64,000 nucleotides of DNA, taken from the NCBI RefSeq assembly GCF_030272615.1, contig NC_081413.1, positions 560,769,445 to 560,833,444 on the forward strand. Direction: 5' to 3'. The notes beneath the pieces were generated by a model. It searched no databases and was not told the origin of the DNA. It saw only the letters and a program-made list of their open reading frames with translations. The translations under genes were made by a program, and so were the position numbers. Within the stretch, counting starts at the first letter, position 1. Every line of letters starts with the position of its first letter. Shown here one piece after another: positions 48,401 through 58,760 of this stretch. This DNA is from Cryptomeria japonica (taxonomy: Eukaryota > Streptophyta > Pinopsida > Cupressales > Cupressaceae).

Positions 48401-49338
48401 TTCCAGCCAAACTAATTAATTTACTAAATCAGTTCATAAGCATGGCATTCAATGGAGAATTTGGAACCAAGATAGCATGAAAACATTCAAACCCCCATTT
48501 CTATTTTATACAATAACTAAAATTGAGAATTAGATCCTACCTGATCTCGCGTTCCTGGCAAGATCCGCTGAAGAGCCCCCAATCTCCAGCTCAAGGAATC
48601 CTTCCCCATCCAAAACCCCCAAATTTCATCTCCAAAAATATTTTTCCAACCAAAAATTTTTCCCAAAATTATCCATTCTCCAAAATTTCCCCCAAATTTT
48701 AGGTTATATGGAAGAGTTGACCAAAATTCCTTTTTTTTTTGAATTAAAATTTTTATTTAAAACGAGCAATCCAATAACAACAAAAATCGCATAACGAAAT
48801 CCCGATTAATCTAGTCCATAATCTCTAATGCACAAATACATATTTAATCAAAATAATTACTAAGGATTAATTAACCAATTTAACCATTCACACCATGCAC
48901 GCAAACCGAGAAGGTCAACCAAACAGACGACTCGCAAACCCAAACAAAAAGGGATTACCGACGATGACTGGCGATGCTCACTTGAGCATGACTAAGGTCA
49001 ACTAGGGTCTTACGACCACCTAATCCAACTCTAAGGATTAAAGAGGTACACTCAAACCTGCACATCTAGGTGAAGACGAACCTCGCACTCATGCGGCGTT
49101 GTACCTGAAATTTCCTGCAACTAAGAGTCATACATGCATACATATATAAAATTTAATGAAAGCATTAGCTCGATATTAATACCATGAAATAGGAACACTA
49201 ACCAACTTGCATACAACTAGTGTGAAAACCACATCCACAGCTATGCATTAAATCAAACATCTGACTATAACATTAAATTAAGATAAACTAACCAAGATTA
49301 AACCAAGATTAGAGATTGATTAGGGTAGGGGTACTACA
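45415..49338 (-). repeat. 5' LTR of the minus-strand element, 3.9 kb
   Basis: On the minus strand it runs TGTAGTACCCCTACCC...GGCGGGGCATTACA. The length is unusual for an LTR. It rests on the target duplication on one side and the primer-binding site on the other. A GC-rich island (47932-48170) and a TATA-like site lie inside it. Confidence 0.75.
47932..48170 (-). promoter_or_regulatory. GC-rich island in the long LTR with TATA-like site beside it
   Basis: About 240 bases of strongly GC-rich, CpG-rich sequence (for example GGGAACCGCGCGGGCGGCGC) sit inside otherwise AT-rich DNA. Just upstream on the minus strand (48205-48215) is TATATTTTATA. This arrangement could be the LTR promoter with a GC-rich leader. 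It is inference from position and composition, since no transcript is visible. ORFs here (47968-48174 minus, 48018-48209 plus) are open because of composition. Confidence 0.4.
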
Positions 49339-49827
49339 TATCTAGTATGCAAAAGTAACGGGAGTGCATAAAATGCATAGAAAGTGTAATTGAGAACCTA
49401 GTTATGCCCAATAAAAAAATGATGAAAAAAATGATGCAGGTGGCCACTGTGAGGAAATTGATTGAGAGAAAGTGGAAGAAGAAAGTGTAAGGATGGACAA
49501 GTGAAAGAAAAAAAGAATAGTGCCTCATCTCCATGGGAGACGAAATTGAATGAGATGTTAGATTAATGGGTTATATCTCTTAATGCCTCTATGTTGTTTC
49601 TTCTTTGTGTTGTTTTTATTAGTAGATCCTCATATGATGTTTCTCTAATTCTTTAGTTACATGTTTTATAAATAGATTATAAACCTTTTGATATTTTGAT
49701 TGTTGGGTTTAACTTTTAAGTATTTGTTTTGACGGATTTTTGTTTGGATGTATAACAGTATGGGGTCCTTTCCCACATAATATAATAAAAAGCATAGAGT
49801 CTAAAAATCTTAATAATTCACAAAAGT

Positions 49828-50115
49828 ATCGAGGTGTAGTAGGGGATTGTTAATTGTGGCCTGTATCCTGCCATCTTTTTGTTTCTCAAAATCCTCAAGA
49901 CAAAACTTGAGCCTTGGTATTTTCGTCCACAAGAGCCGCTATCTCTGTGAGAGTAAGGAAGAGCGTACGACATCTCTGTAAGAAATCTTCGACAAAATAT
50001 GATTTAAAAGAACATCATCTGATAATACAGACAGCCTGTCTATTGATGATGCTCTTGCCATAACTGCTATCTTATTTTCTCCTCTCTTGTGTCTGCCATT
50101 ATAACGATTAACCAT
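49828..50115 (-). pseudogene. F-box gene fragment (N-terminal end only)
   Basis: Matches codons 1 to about 100 of the F-box gene at 57141-58166. It retains IDRLS.LSDDVLLNHILSKI and YRDVVRSSLLSQR. The Trp that follows in the F-box (residue 65 of the other copy) is a TAG stop here. Six codons (residues 20-25, AYTRLM) are also missing. The rest of the gene is deleted at 49828. It cannot make an F-box protein. Confidence 0.92.
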
Positions 50116-50279
50116 GGAAAACTACTGAGATCGCCCACTATGCGGAATGGGGAGAAACAAAACACATTTATAATATCAGGAATCAATTCAATTCAACATT
50201 TGTGCTGTGGAATATCACATATAATAATATTAGCATACCTAGATCCCTAGAGAAAGCTATGTAGCAGACGAGGATAGAT

Positions 50280-50640
50280 ATCATTAAATGAACCCTAATT
50301 CTATCCTAATTTTATATTAGTCATAATTGAATTCTAAATGATCAATAATTTGAATGTTCTAATCTTATTTCTAATTGAATTGTAATATATATCAATATTA
50401 TATTTATTTAAAAAATTATATTAATTTTAATTTTAATTTAATTTAACCATAATCTTAATTCTAATTGAAGAGTAACACTAAATCTAACTTTAAGTCAAAT
50501 TGAATTCAAATTGAAGAATAACGCTAAAAGAATAGTTATTGTATTTGAGCTCTAACCTTAACCCTAATTTAATCATATCTATATTTGAAAAATCTAAAAT
50601 CTAACCCTAACCCTAACTTCAAGTGAATGATTACTCTAAT
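50280..50640. repeat. CCCTAA-like degenerate repeat tract
   Basis: Many spaced units of the form CCCTAA, CCTAATT and TTCTAA, with two or three perfect tandem AACCCT units at 50603-50616. The block occurs at both copies of the duplicated block (see 58330-58740). It resembles interstitial telomere-like sequence, though the plant telomere unit is CCCTAAA. The units are too diverged to call it a former telomere. Confidence 0.55.
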
Positions 50641-50660
50641 TGAATTTAAACCCTCATTTC

Positions 50661-52554
50661 AATCAGTATCGTCTAAATTTTGTATTGTCAAAGCTTAATA
50701 CAATGTTTGCTGTAAATTATGAGTCTTGGCAAGCTATCGTTGGTGCATTCGATAGTACGATGCAAAATTTACTAAGCTATCAAATCAAACTTACCTTAAT
50801 ATTGAAAGAGCTTGGGAGGTGGTGCTAAAGATGGCATTTTTGCTCTTATTTTTTAATTTTATATTGAAACATCGCCAAAAGATCAGCGCCAAAGGCATAA
50901 AATTCAATTAAAATAATATAATAATCTTATTATTACTTCAAAGGTAGCAGCTTTTGACTTATTCTTACTGAAGGAAGTCCATTGTTCTTATTTTTACTCT
51001 AAAGTTCATGTTATTATATTATATATAGTCTTAATTTCTTTTAATAATTGACTTTTTTAACAGTTTCTATAAGTTTATTAAAAAACAAATTTAATTAGCA
51101 TATATTTGCTTATTTTTTAATTTATTCTAAAACTAGTTATTCTTATTTTTAAAGTTTAATTTTTTTTTTTTTTCTTATTTGAAAATTTTAGTTAGCCCTC
51201 TCCACACAACAACTTTTATTGGCTTATGCCTCTTAAAGAGATCTTGTTGATATCTTAGTTTGTTTTTTCAATTAGATACAATTTAAATCTAATGTATTGT
51301 TTTCCTTCTGTATTAATAATTAGAAGTAGATTTAGATATCTCTATTATTCTCTTTTCATTTTGGGTATACTATGCTTAGTAATAGTAGAACTAGTTTCTT
51401 AAAGTTATACTTTGTAGTGTAAGCCTTTCTAATTTGTGAGCAGTCTATGGATAAAGAATAATAACCTCAAAACATTTAGCCTGATCATTTTTTCATCTCA
51501 TTAAGTTGTGTATGTTGATCTTGAATCACAAAAATAATTTATATGAAATAGGTAATTTTGTCATGGATCTTATGTATGGAATGACAGAAGCACTCAATAA
51601 CTCAAGAATTCTCATGAGATGATTTTAGAATCAATGAAGCTCTTAATGAGCTAGGTCTTTGCTACACTTTTCAATAGAATTATTGTTTCAAATATTTCGC
51701 TACCTTATTTTCCTGTGTGTTAATTTTAGTATTTATCTTATTGTAAAAAATATAAAAGGTTTTGGAATATGTTTATGGATTTACTATTAACTTCTCTTTT
51801 CTAGTTCAATCTTGCTGAGACCGCATTTTGCTTTGGATTTAATTGAATTTTCTATCTTTTATGCCCTTAGTCAGTTGACAAAAATAAATTGCTTTTGTAA
51901 TGGACTGCAATAAGATACTTGGGCTCACAGTCGATATTAAAAACAAAGTAAAAGTCAACAAATTTGTGTGTGATCCATTATACTACTATTACTCTTATGA
52001 TAAGGGTGACTAGAAGTTTTGAATGAATAGAAGTTTTGAGGTACTCAAATTGTTTTGCCTAATTTTGCCTAATTTTGTGGAAACTTTTCAAGGTATTATC
52101 GTGTCTTCCCTTCTGTGACATAGTGTCTCCTTAATCTTTGTTTTTTTAATTGCACACTTTTTTTTTCCATCCATCACATCTATCCCTACCTCCTATCACA
52201 ATTTACATTGGTTTTACCATTCTACGATTCTAAAATAATGATTGCTGCCATTTAACACGCTACAAAACTATTCATAGTGGTGTACACCAAATTCTCAGGA
52301 ATTGGCTCATATTTTTGTTTCAGACAATTGTATGCATGAACAAACCTTCAAGACTATGATTCTTAAAACAAAACAACTACACAACCACATTTGCAGTATT
52401 GCGCAGGAACTACGCTGCCCTCCAATTTTGTCTGTGCTCTAAATGAACTACGGCTTATCTTATTTCTCATTATGAGATAAATAGTTTAATGATAATCTAT
52501 AAATCTGCTAGCAAAAATTAATGAAAATGCTTCTTATAATGACAACGAAAAAAC
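50661..52554. other. AT-rich region with no recognised gene
   Basis: Lies between the left copy of the duplicated block and the LTR at 52555. It has long T and A runs and short ORFs only. Nothing recognised. Confidence 0.55.
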
Positions 52555-52816
52555 TGTTAATTTAAACAAAGAGAAAAAAACATATAATGAACACAAAATA
52601 GTAGAAAGGAAATAAAACGAATGCAATAAAGAATACACGGGACACAAATTTATAGTGATTCATCATATAGGCTGCGTGGAATTCTATTCAATAATTGTTC
52701 TCCAAATATATAATATATATGACTACACAGTCATTTATACAATTACATGCAGCTGTGAAACAAAGAGTTGGAGAAAGTGAATGGTCATGTGACCGTTGGA
52801 CTTTATATTCCCAACA
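52555..52816 (-). repeat. short copia-like 3' LTR
   Basis: On the minus strand it opens TGTTGGGAATATAAAGTCC right after a polypurine tract and ends TTTAAATTAACA, 262 bp in all. The AAGTCCAACGGTCACATGAC style is that of copia LTRs. A TATA-like TATATATTATATAT lies inside (about 52705-52720). No second LTR was found. Confidence 0.65.
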
Positions 52817-52825
52817 ATCTCCCCC
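52817..52825 (-). promoter_or_regulatory. polypurine tract
   Basis: Minus strand GGGGGAGAT abuts the LTR start TGTTGGG, the canonical copia arrangement. Confidence 0.8.
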
Positions 52826-52899
52826 ATGAAAACCAATTGATACAGCTATCCAGAACTACATCACTACTTCAATTCCAAAACTCCCATTACATCCAGCCT

Positions 52900-54640
52900 T
52901 CAAGATTTTAACTTCATAAACAATTGTCCACACAAACTTCGGATTACCCTTCTCCAAATCAAATCATCCCTGTAAAATCCACAGAAAAGTCCATCCTCAA
53001 CATGAAAAGCCAAAACTATGACAGTGTGTAGTGCCTCTATCATTTCTTTCAACTTTCTCTCATTCTCTTTTATCTTCACAATCCCTTCCAAAACAAAATA
53101 AAAAGTACGAAAGGCCTCACGTATCCAAAGAATTTCGTTAGTGGCTTTTAAACACTATGTTCTAGGCTTTTACACCAGTCAATATCAATACAAGTGATAA
53201 TCATGTTCTTCACAACAGTGGTCTTGTCCTCCACCGAGACATTAGAAGTTCCAACTTTGCTAATTTCGGGCACGTCCACCGGGAGAAAAAGACACTCATT
53301 ATATTCCACAGCGTCCCACGTCTTCCTTCCATCCAAGCTTGCCCGAGATGCCACCGTAAAAGGATTGTTGAACATTTTAATCACTCCCAAACCCAGACCC
53401 CTCAACGGATGTAGAGGAATGTTAAAAAGGTTGGGTAAAACTATTTTAGCGCCAAGGCTAGCCGGTATTGGGAACCGATTGTATTGATCATTGATCAAAT
53501 TCATAAAACAATTTCCACTGTCACTATCTACTGGCATGTGAAGGACAGGCCGCTATGATGAAGGTTGAACATTAAAAATTTCATTATGACTGTCTTCTAG
53601 CCACAGAGAGGAAATTCCATTCTCCTGATGCAAAATATTATGAAACTCCTGCTCTTTCCTGGCCTTCTACAGCAAGGTATTCGACACAAGCACAAAGCTC
53701 TCAGACCTAAATGTTTTCTCCTTCTCTACGATTCCCTTAGTCACTTTCTCCATCAGTCTGCTTTGCTCTCCCCTTATACGCGTCTCAGACACAGTATTCT
53801 CAGAATTCAAATTCTTGAGAGAACTATGGAAAAGGATTGCTCTGGTTTGGGAAACCCTGCTAACATCACCGTGGCAATCACTAGGCTCCAAATTCACATA
53901 AACTGTGTTCCCCTTGGTAAGCTCCCTGGCTTGTTCAAGCGATTTTATTTCCACGGCCCTCGTCCCTTGGCCATACAGATACTCTTGGGGCTGTTCTCTC
54001 GGGGGTAACACAGAACTCAGCACATCGCTGTCCAAAGCATGTTGGTCTTCTCCGATGGACTCGCCGTTGCCTTCTTCCTCGAACCTATGAGAATCAACAA
54101 CCAAAATCTCACGTAACTTCTGCTCCACTTTTATATATACTTAGTGGATAATTTCTTTATCTTTATCCGTCAACTGTTTCTCCACATTCTTCAGCTTGAT
54201 CTGAAGCTCAGATTCTCTCAAAAGAGCATATAGAATCGAAAAAGACTCGGGGAGGAAAAGGAGATGATGGTACTAGATTGACGGCGCAGACTAAAGAAGT
54301 CAGTCCTTGCCTTGATGGAAAGAAACCAAATAAGAAAGAAAGTCTTTTTGTGGAGACCCGTGATTCTCCTATCCCATCCTCGAGGAAGCTACTCAACAGT
54401 TAGACAGAGAACTCTTCTCTTCACTCATATGAGTTTGTTAGTTGTGTTAAATCCACATTCCCCAATGTTGGATTGTACAATTTGGGAAATCCTTCTCAAC
54501 CCATCAATCGATATATCTTTAAAGTTATCAATATTTACTCTTGCTTCATTTAAGTTTTCCATCAATTCTTTTTCCCTTAGACTCTTTTTAGTCTCAATCT
54601 TCAAAATTTCTTGCCAATATATCTTCCATAAAATACAATA
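52900..54640 (-). pseudogene. decayed coiled-coil-rich reading frame of unknown function
   Basis: On the minus strand, largely one frame with occasional stops spans about 54260-53148 (segments 54128-53667 and 53537-53148 are open, 153 and 129 codons). Stops between them are TAG where CAG would read on, as in NTLLQKARKEQEF. Heptad-like, charged segments occur at LREKELMENLNEARVNI (about 54560), LQIKLKNVEKQLTDKDKEI (about 54190) and KENERKLKEMIEALH (about 53060). A more globular part reads NDQYNRFPIPASLGAKIVLP and ends in KSLEHSV. I recognise no family. It lies just upstream, in sense, of the polypurine tract and LTR at 52825-52555, so it may be a host gene piece carried by a retroelement. Equally, the LTR element may have landed in it. 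Confidence 0.55.
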
Positions 54641-55795
54641 GATCCGTCAGTAAGAAATTCCTAGTAATTAGGAAATCTTTCTACAAAACCATAATTCTAC
54701 AAAGCATAATCAAAGATCCAAGAACTTACCTATACAAGCTACAAACAAATTAATATTATAAAAAATAAGCAAAAAATAACGTAAGTGTAAATAATAGCAT
54801 TAGTATAGTTAGCTATCTACTGTAGATTCCAAACATATAAAACTTATGAGACATTTATCTCATTATATGTTGATATTGTGTTTCATAGAGTGTACATCTA
54901 GCTACAACATCAAAATATCACAAATCAGAACCTCATTCTTAATTTATGACAGTAGAGTTGGAGTACATTGATAGTACTGTGATCAACAAGATTAATCTAA
55001 TAAATATCAAATAAATAAACAACAAAAGAAGCTAGAAACATCATTTGAAGCAACAACTAAAAAAACTATAAACCATGCTTACTATAACACAATGCTTCAT
55101 TACCACATTTCTTCACTATTTTTTTACTCTCTCTATTTTGTTTATTTTATAAATAATCAAAATGTGATATGAGAGTTCTCTATTTTCCATTCTCAAAATC
55201 TAACTATGAAATTATTCTAAATGTTAGTTGTCTAAACATTAAGTTGGTTTCTCTTGCTTCTTCAACTTCAAACATAATAAGAATTTGCACTACCATTTAC
55301 ATAAAGAAATCACAAGACACCAACACTACTCTTTCAACTTTTGATGGGAACTACTCTACTTTGTAGCCCTTGTTCAATATGTTTAAAAAAAGCTTTAACA
55401 TTAAAATTTACATTACTAAATAAAGCTAGAAATAATATATTGCTATAACTTTCTTAGTGAAATTTTTTTATTAATAATTATAAGTTTTATTTTAAATATT
55501 TTATTCACTATTTTTAAAATTATGAAGATTCATAATGTTGTTTATATTTTCAAGATTGTTAAAACAAACAAATTGTAAATATGTTATGAAGAAGAAAAAA
55601 AAGTGAAATCTTCTTAATATTTCATTATTTTATAGTTTATACCTTGATTTCAAGATTGACATACATATCCTAGTCTGCAATATGTAAATTAAGAGTGGAC
55701 CAAATAATTTTAGTTCTAACTATTGTCTCTTTCATTTCCTTGTGGCAAAGAATCAATTTTAGGAGGCACTTGAAGGGCTCAATTGTTAAATGAGT

Positions 55796-56075
55796 TATGG
55801 AGATGATGAAATGGATGAGAAGAATGCTTGTACTAGTACTAGAGAGTCCTAGGATTGGAATGTGTTCGTCATGGAGTTAGAGGAATTGAATTCTAGGGTT
55901 GACAATTTAAAGACTCCATAGAACTATCTAGTATGCAAAAGTAATAGCGAGTGCATAAAATGCATAGAAAGTGTAATTGAGAACCTAGTTATGCCCAATA
56001 AAAATTTGATGAAAAAAATGATGCAGGTGGCCACAGTGAGAAAAATGATTGAGAGAAAGTGGAAGAAGAAAGTGT
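55796..56075 (+). pseudogene. short decayed ORF conserved in both block copies
   Basis: The frame reads YGDDEMDEKNACTSTRES, stop, then VMELEELNSRVDNLKTP, stop, and NYLVCKSNSECIKCIESVIE then NLVMPNKNLMKKMMQV and MIERKWKKKV, ending at a TAA. The stops are TAG where a Gln or Trp codon is one base away. The left copy (43140-43289 joined to 49344-49490) has the same frame start, split by the 6-kb element. It looks like the end of a helical, basic-tailed protein of unknown family. It might be a remnant of a transposon protein. Confidence 0.35.
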
Positions 56076-56711
56076 AAGGATGGACAAGTGAAAGGAAAAA
56101 AGATTAGTGCATCATCCCCATGGGAGACAAAATTGGGCAAGATGTTAGATTGATGGGCTATATTTCTTAATGCCTCTATGTTGTTTCTTCTTTGTGTTGT
56201 TTCTATTAGTAGATCCTCATAGGATGTTTCTCTAATTCTTTAGTTACTTGTTTTATAGATAGATTATAAACTTTTTGATATTTTGATTGTTGGGTTTAAC
56301 TTTTAAGTCTTTGTTTTGATGGTTTTTTGTTTGAATGTATAACAGTATGGGGTCCTTTCCCACATAATATAATAAAAAAGATAGAGTCCAAAAATCTTAA
56401 TAATTCACAAAAGTAATTTGCTAAATTTTCTTTATAAACTATTCATCATTCAAAAAATTATTGATAAATTTTTTGAAACAGAAAAAAACCAATGAAAAAA
56501 AATAACTCATCCCAAAAAAATTTAAATATTACTACAAAACAAATCCAAGTAACATAGTGTAAAAATGTTGGCAGTCAAAAATAGCTAGTAATATTGACAA
56601 GGAACACTATGTAGTATATGAACAAGCTGCTTTTTGTATCGCAGGACTATGATTCTATAAACATAAATTCTATAAGAAAATAGAAACGGTTATCCAGATT
56701 ATGTTAACCTG

Positions 56712-57116
56712 TCAATAATATTCAACGTGTTTTCCACAAAGTTGGCAAACTTTTTTCAGATTCATTGACCACGTTCTTGTGGCAGTTGACAATCTTGATT
56801 TTGACAAATCTCTTTTTAAATTGAGAATATTATTTCGCATGATTCTAGGGCAGTGTTTAGGCAGAAAAACCCTTGTTACACTTAATGGACAATTTCTAAG
56901 AAGAAAACCCCAAAAAATCACTGCCTGTGCACCCTTGTCTGGCCCAATATGGGCACGCACCATCTTCAAATTTGGTAGTGTCACTTCTCCTATTGGCATC
57001 TCATCTGATATCATCTCCTGTATCAAACATATTGTGGGTTCACTCGTAAGAGAATTTGGAAAAACAAATGTTATTCCAGAAATATAGAAGGTCCAAATAT
57101 AATCTACAAGTATCAA
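56712..57116 (-). CDS. probable C-terminal exon of the F-box/FBD gene
   Basis: An open minus-strand frame of 134 codons lies 25 bases downstream of the F-box frame's stop. Its sequence (VTLPNLKMVRAHIGPDKGAQ, then AVIFWGFLLRNCPLSVTRVF) looks like the FBD-type tail, where a strand, leucines and a FLLENCPVLE-like helix follow the LRRs. A GT donor (CAA/GTTAGT at about 57175) and several AG acceptors (for example TTGGTACAG near 57114) make a short intron plausible. No donor-acceptor pair I tried keeps frame for certain, so the joint is unresolved. The last residues (about 56712-56730) end at a TAA after CGKHVEYY. Confidence 0.55.
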   Translation of the reverse strand: MILVDYIWTFYISGITFVFPNSLTSEPTICLIQEMISDEMPIGEVTLPNLKMVRAHIGPDKGAQAVIFWGFLLRNCPLSVTRVFLPKHCPRIMRNNILNLKRDLSKSRLSTATRTWSMNLKKVCQLCGKHVEYY

Positions 57117-57140
57117 GTATCATCCTGTACCAATCACTGA

Positions 57141-58166
57141 TTAAGAATATTTAACTTGAAGGTATAAAATACTAACTTGAAAACATTGGCCATGGATTGT
57201 CAACTCTTCAAGCCCAGGAAAACTGTTAAGAACAGTAATACTAGGCATTCCTGGATTAACGGCATTGCCTGTATTGTAATTTTGAAGAATAACTTTTTTA
57301 ACAGATTCCACTCTTGAAATTCCTTGAAGTAATTTAAGCCCTGCGTATTGCCCACAATCGATGAGGCTGATTTCCATCAAGCGCGGGCAAGTCAGTTGCA
57401 ATGATATATCAGGTCTTAGAGCTCCTAGAAGTATGTATAATAGATTAGAAGATCGTATAATCAAGTTTTTTAACGCCAAACAACCGAGAATCCATAAATC
57501 TTGCAGATGTGGGCACAGATCCATGAATCCTTCAAACATAGCATCATCCAGATTCGGAATAGCAAAATAATAAAGTGCTTTCAAGGATCGGAAAACCCCA
57601 ACATTAGTGGGTATCTTGGGAAGTTGTATGTATTGCACTGTTAAGACCGTGAGGTTTTCACAGCTAAAAATGGAGTCCCCAAGCTCCATCATGGGAGAAG
57701 CTCCATTGCTAATCCTCTTACCAGTCTTCGGATCTCTATTACAGATGTGTATATCCATGCGTTCGACCTGTTTTTCAGCTGCAAGGCGAATCCAATTGTT
57801 AATATAGGCAGCCTTAGGGTCATCCAAGGCAACTGTAAGCTCCAAACAAGAAAGACGAGTATCGAGGTGTAGTAGGGCATTGTTAATTATGGCCTGTATC
57901 CTGCCATCTTTTTGTTTCTCAAAATCCTCAGGACAAAACTTGAGCCTTGGTATTTTCGTCCACAAGAGCCGCCATCTCTGTGAGAGTAGGGAAGAGCGTA
58001 CGACATCTCTGTAAGAAATCTTCGACAAAATATGATTTAAAAGAACATCATCTGATAATGCAGACAGCCTGTCTATTGCTGATGCTCTTGCCATTAACCT
58101 TGTATATGCCATAACTGCTATCTTATTTTCTCCTATCTTGTGTCTGCCATTACAACCATTAACCAT
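57141..58166 (-). CDS. F-box/LRR (FBD-like) protein, main exon
   Basis: An uninterrupted 341-codon frame, the longest in the window. The F-box lies at residues 32-73 (DRLSALSDDVLLNHILSKIS, YRDVVRSSLLSQRWRLLW), which in this family binds SKP1 in an SCF ubiquitin ligase. Leucine-rich repeats follow (LTVLTVQYIQLPKIP, FRSLKALYYFAI, FMDLCPHLQDLWILGCLALK, CPRLMEISLIDC, FPGLEELTIHGQCF), the substrate-binding side. Starts at residues 1, 19 or 25 are all possible. Residue 25 (MARASAIDRLS) is the most family-like. The last 11 codons after CFQ are probably intron read-through, with a donor GTTAGT at about 57175, and the C-terminal exon lies at 57116-56712. Compared with usual FBD proteins (400-500 residues) the two exons together fit. 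The left-block paralogue is truncated with a stop in the F-box. Whether this copy is expressed is unknown. Confidence 0.85.
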   Translation of the reverse strand: MVNGCNGRHKIGENKIAVMAYTRLMARASAIDRLSALSDDVLLNHILSKISYRDVVRSSLLSQRWRLLWTKIPRLKFCPEDFEKQKDGRIQAIINNALLHLDTRLSCLELTVALDDPKAAYINNWIRLAAEKQVERMDIHICNRDPKTGKRISNGASPMMELGDSIFSCENLTVLTVQYIQLPKIPTNVGVFRSLKALYYFAIPNLDDAMFEGFMDLCPHLQDLWILGCLALKNLIIRSSNLLYILLGALRPDISLQLTCPRLMEISLIDCGQYAGLKLLQGISRVESVKKVILQNYNTGNAVNPGMPSITVLNSFPGLEELTIHGQCFQVSILYLQVKYS

Positions 58167-58329
58167 GGAAAACTACTGAGATCGTCCACTATGCGGAATG
58201 GGGAGTAACAAAACCCATTTATAATATCAGGAATCAATGCAATTCAACATTTGTGCTGTGGAATATCACATATAATAATATTAGCATACCTAGATCTCTA
58301 GAGAAAGCTTTGTAGTAGACGAGGATAGA

Positions 58330-58740
58330 TATCATTAAATGAACCCTAATTCTACCCTAATTTTATATCTGAGAGTAACCTAATTCTAACTATTACTCCT
58401 ATTTTAGTCATAATTGAACTCTAAATGATCTATAATTTGAATGTTCTAATCCTATTTCTAATTGAATTGTATTATATATCTATATTACATTTATTTATAA
58501 AATTATATTAATATTAATTTTATTTTAATTTAATTTAAGCATAATTTTAATTCTAATTAAAGAGTAACACTAAATCTAATCTTAATTCAAATTGAATCCA
58601 AATTGAAGAATAACGCTAAGAGAATAGTTACCATATTTGAGCTCTAACCCTAACCGTAATTTAATCATATCTATATTTGATGAATCCCAAATCTAACCCT
58701 AACCCTAACCCCAAGTGAATGATTACTCTGATTGAATTTA
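58330..58740. repeat. CCCTAA-like degenerate repeat tract (right copy)
   Basis: Counterpart of 50280-50640, with AACCCTAACCCTAACCCC at 58697-58712. It lies upstream of the F-box gene, 160 to 570 bases from its start codon. Confidence 0.55.
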
Positions 58741-58760
58741 AACCCTCATTCCAATCCATA

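Larger units (their letters stand above)
43290..49338 (-). mobile_element. 6-kb minus-strand LTR element with very long LTR
   Basis: The insert starts TGTAATGCCCCGCC and ends GGTACTACA (plus strand). It is flanked by TATCT on both sides (43285-43289 and 49339-49343). The right block shows the uninterrupted site at about 55920. The first 1175 bp (43290-44464) repeat at 45415-46590. At 45403-45414 the plus strand has GGGCTCTGATAC, the reverse of an initiator-Met primer-binding site, so the element reads on the minus strand. It has a 5' LTR of 49338-45415 (3.9 kb), a 0.95-kb interior, and a 3' LTR that has lost its first 2.7 kb. No gag or pol is present. Confidence 0.87.
49339..50660. repeat. 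left copy of the large duplicated block, right segment
   Basis: 49339-49827 matches 55920-56415, and 49826-50660 matches 57856-58760. The 1.44 kb between those two stretches in the right copy, which holds most of the F-box gene, is missing here. The joint has 4-bp microhomology AGTA. Confidence 0.88.
54655..58760. repeat. right copy of the large duplicated block
   Basis: Matches the left copy at 38976-39297, 42135-43289 and 49339-50660, in the same order and orientation. It lacks the solo LTR and the 6-kb LTR element, so it shows both empty sites, and it retains the F-box gene. It is bordered on the right by about 270 bp of other sequence and then copia B. Confidence 0.88.

Noticed and set aside
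53194-54090. Plus-strand ORFs at 53194-53487, 53628-54008 and 53905-54090
   Set aside because: They lie opposite the minus-strand frame. That frame continues through single stops and has consistent charged helical segments, while the plus frames are unconnected.
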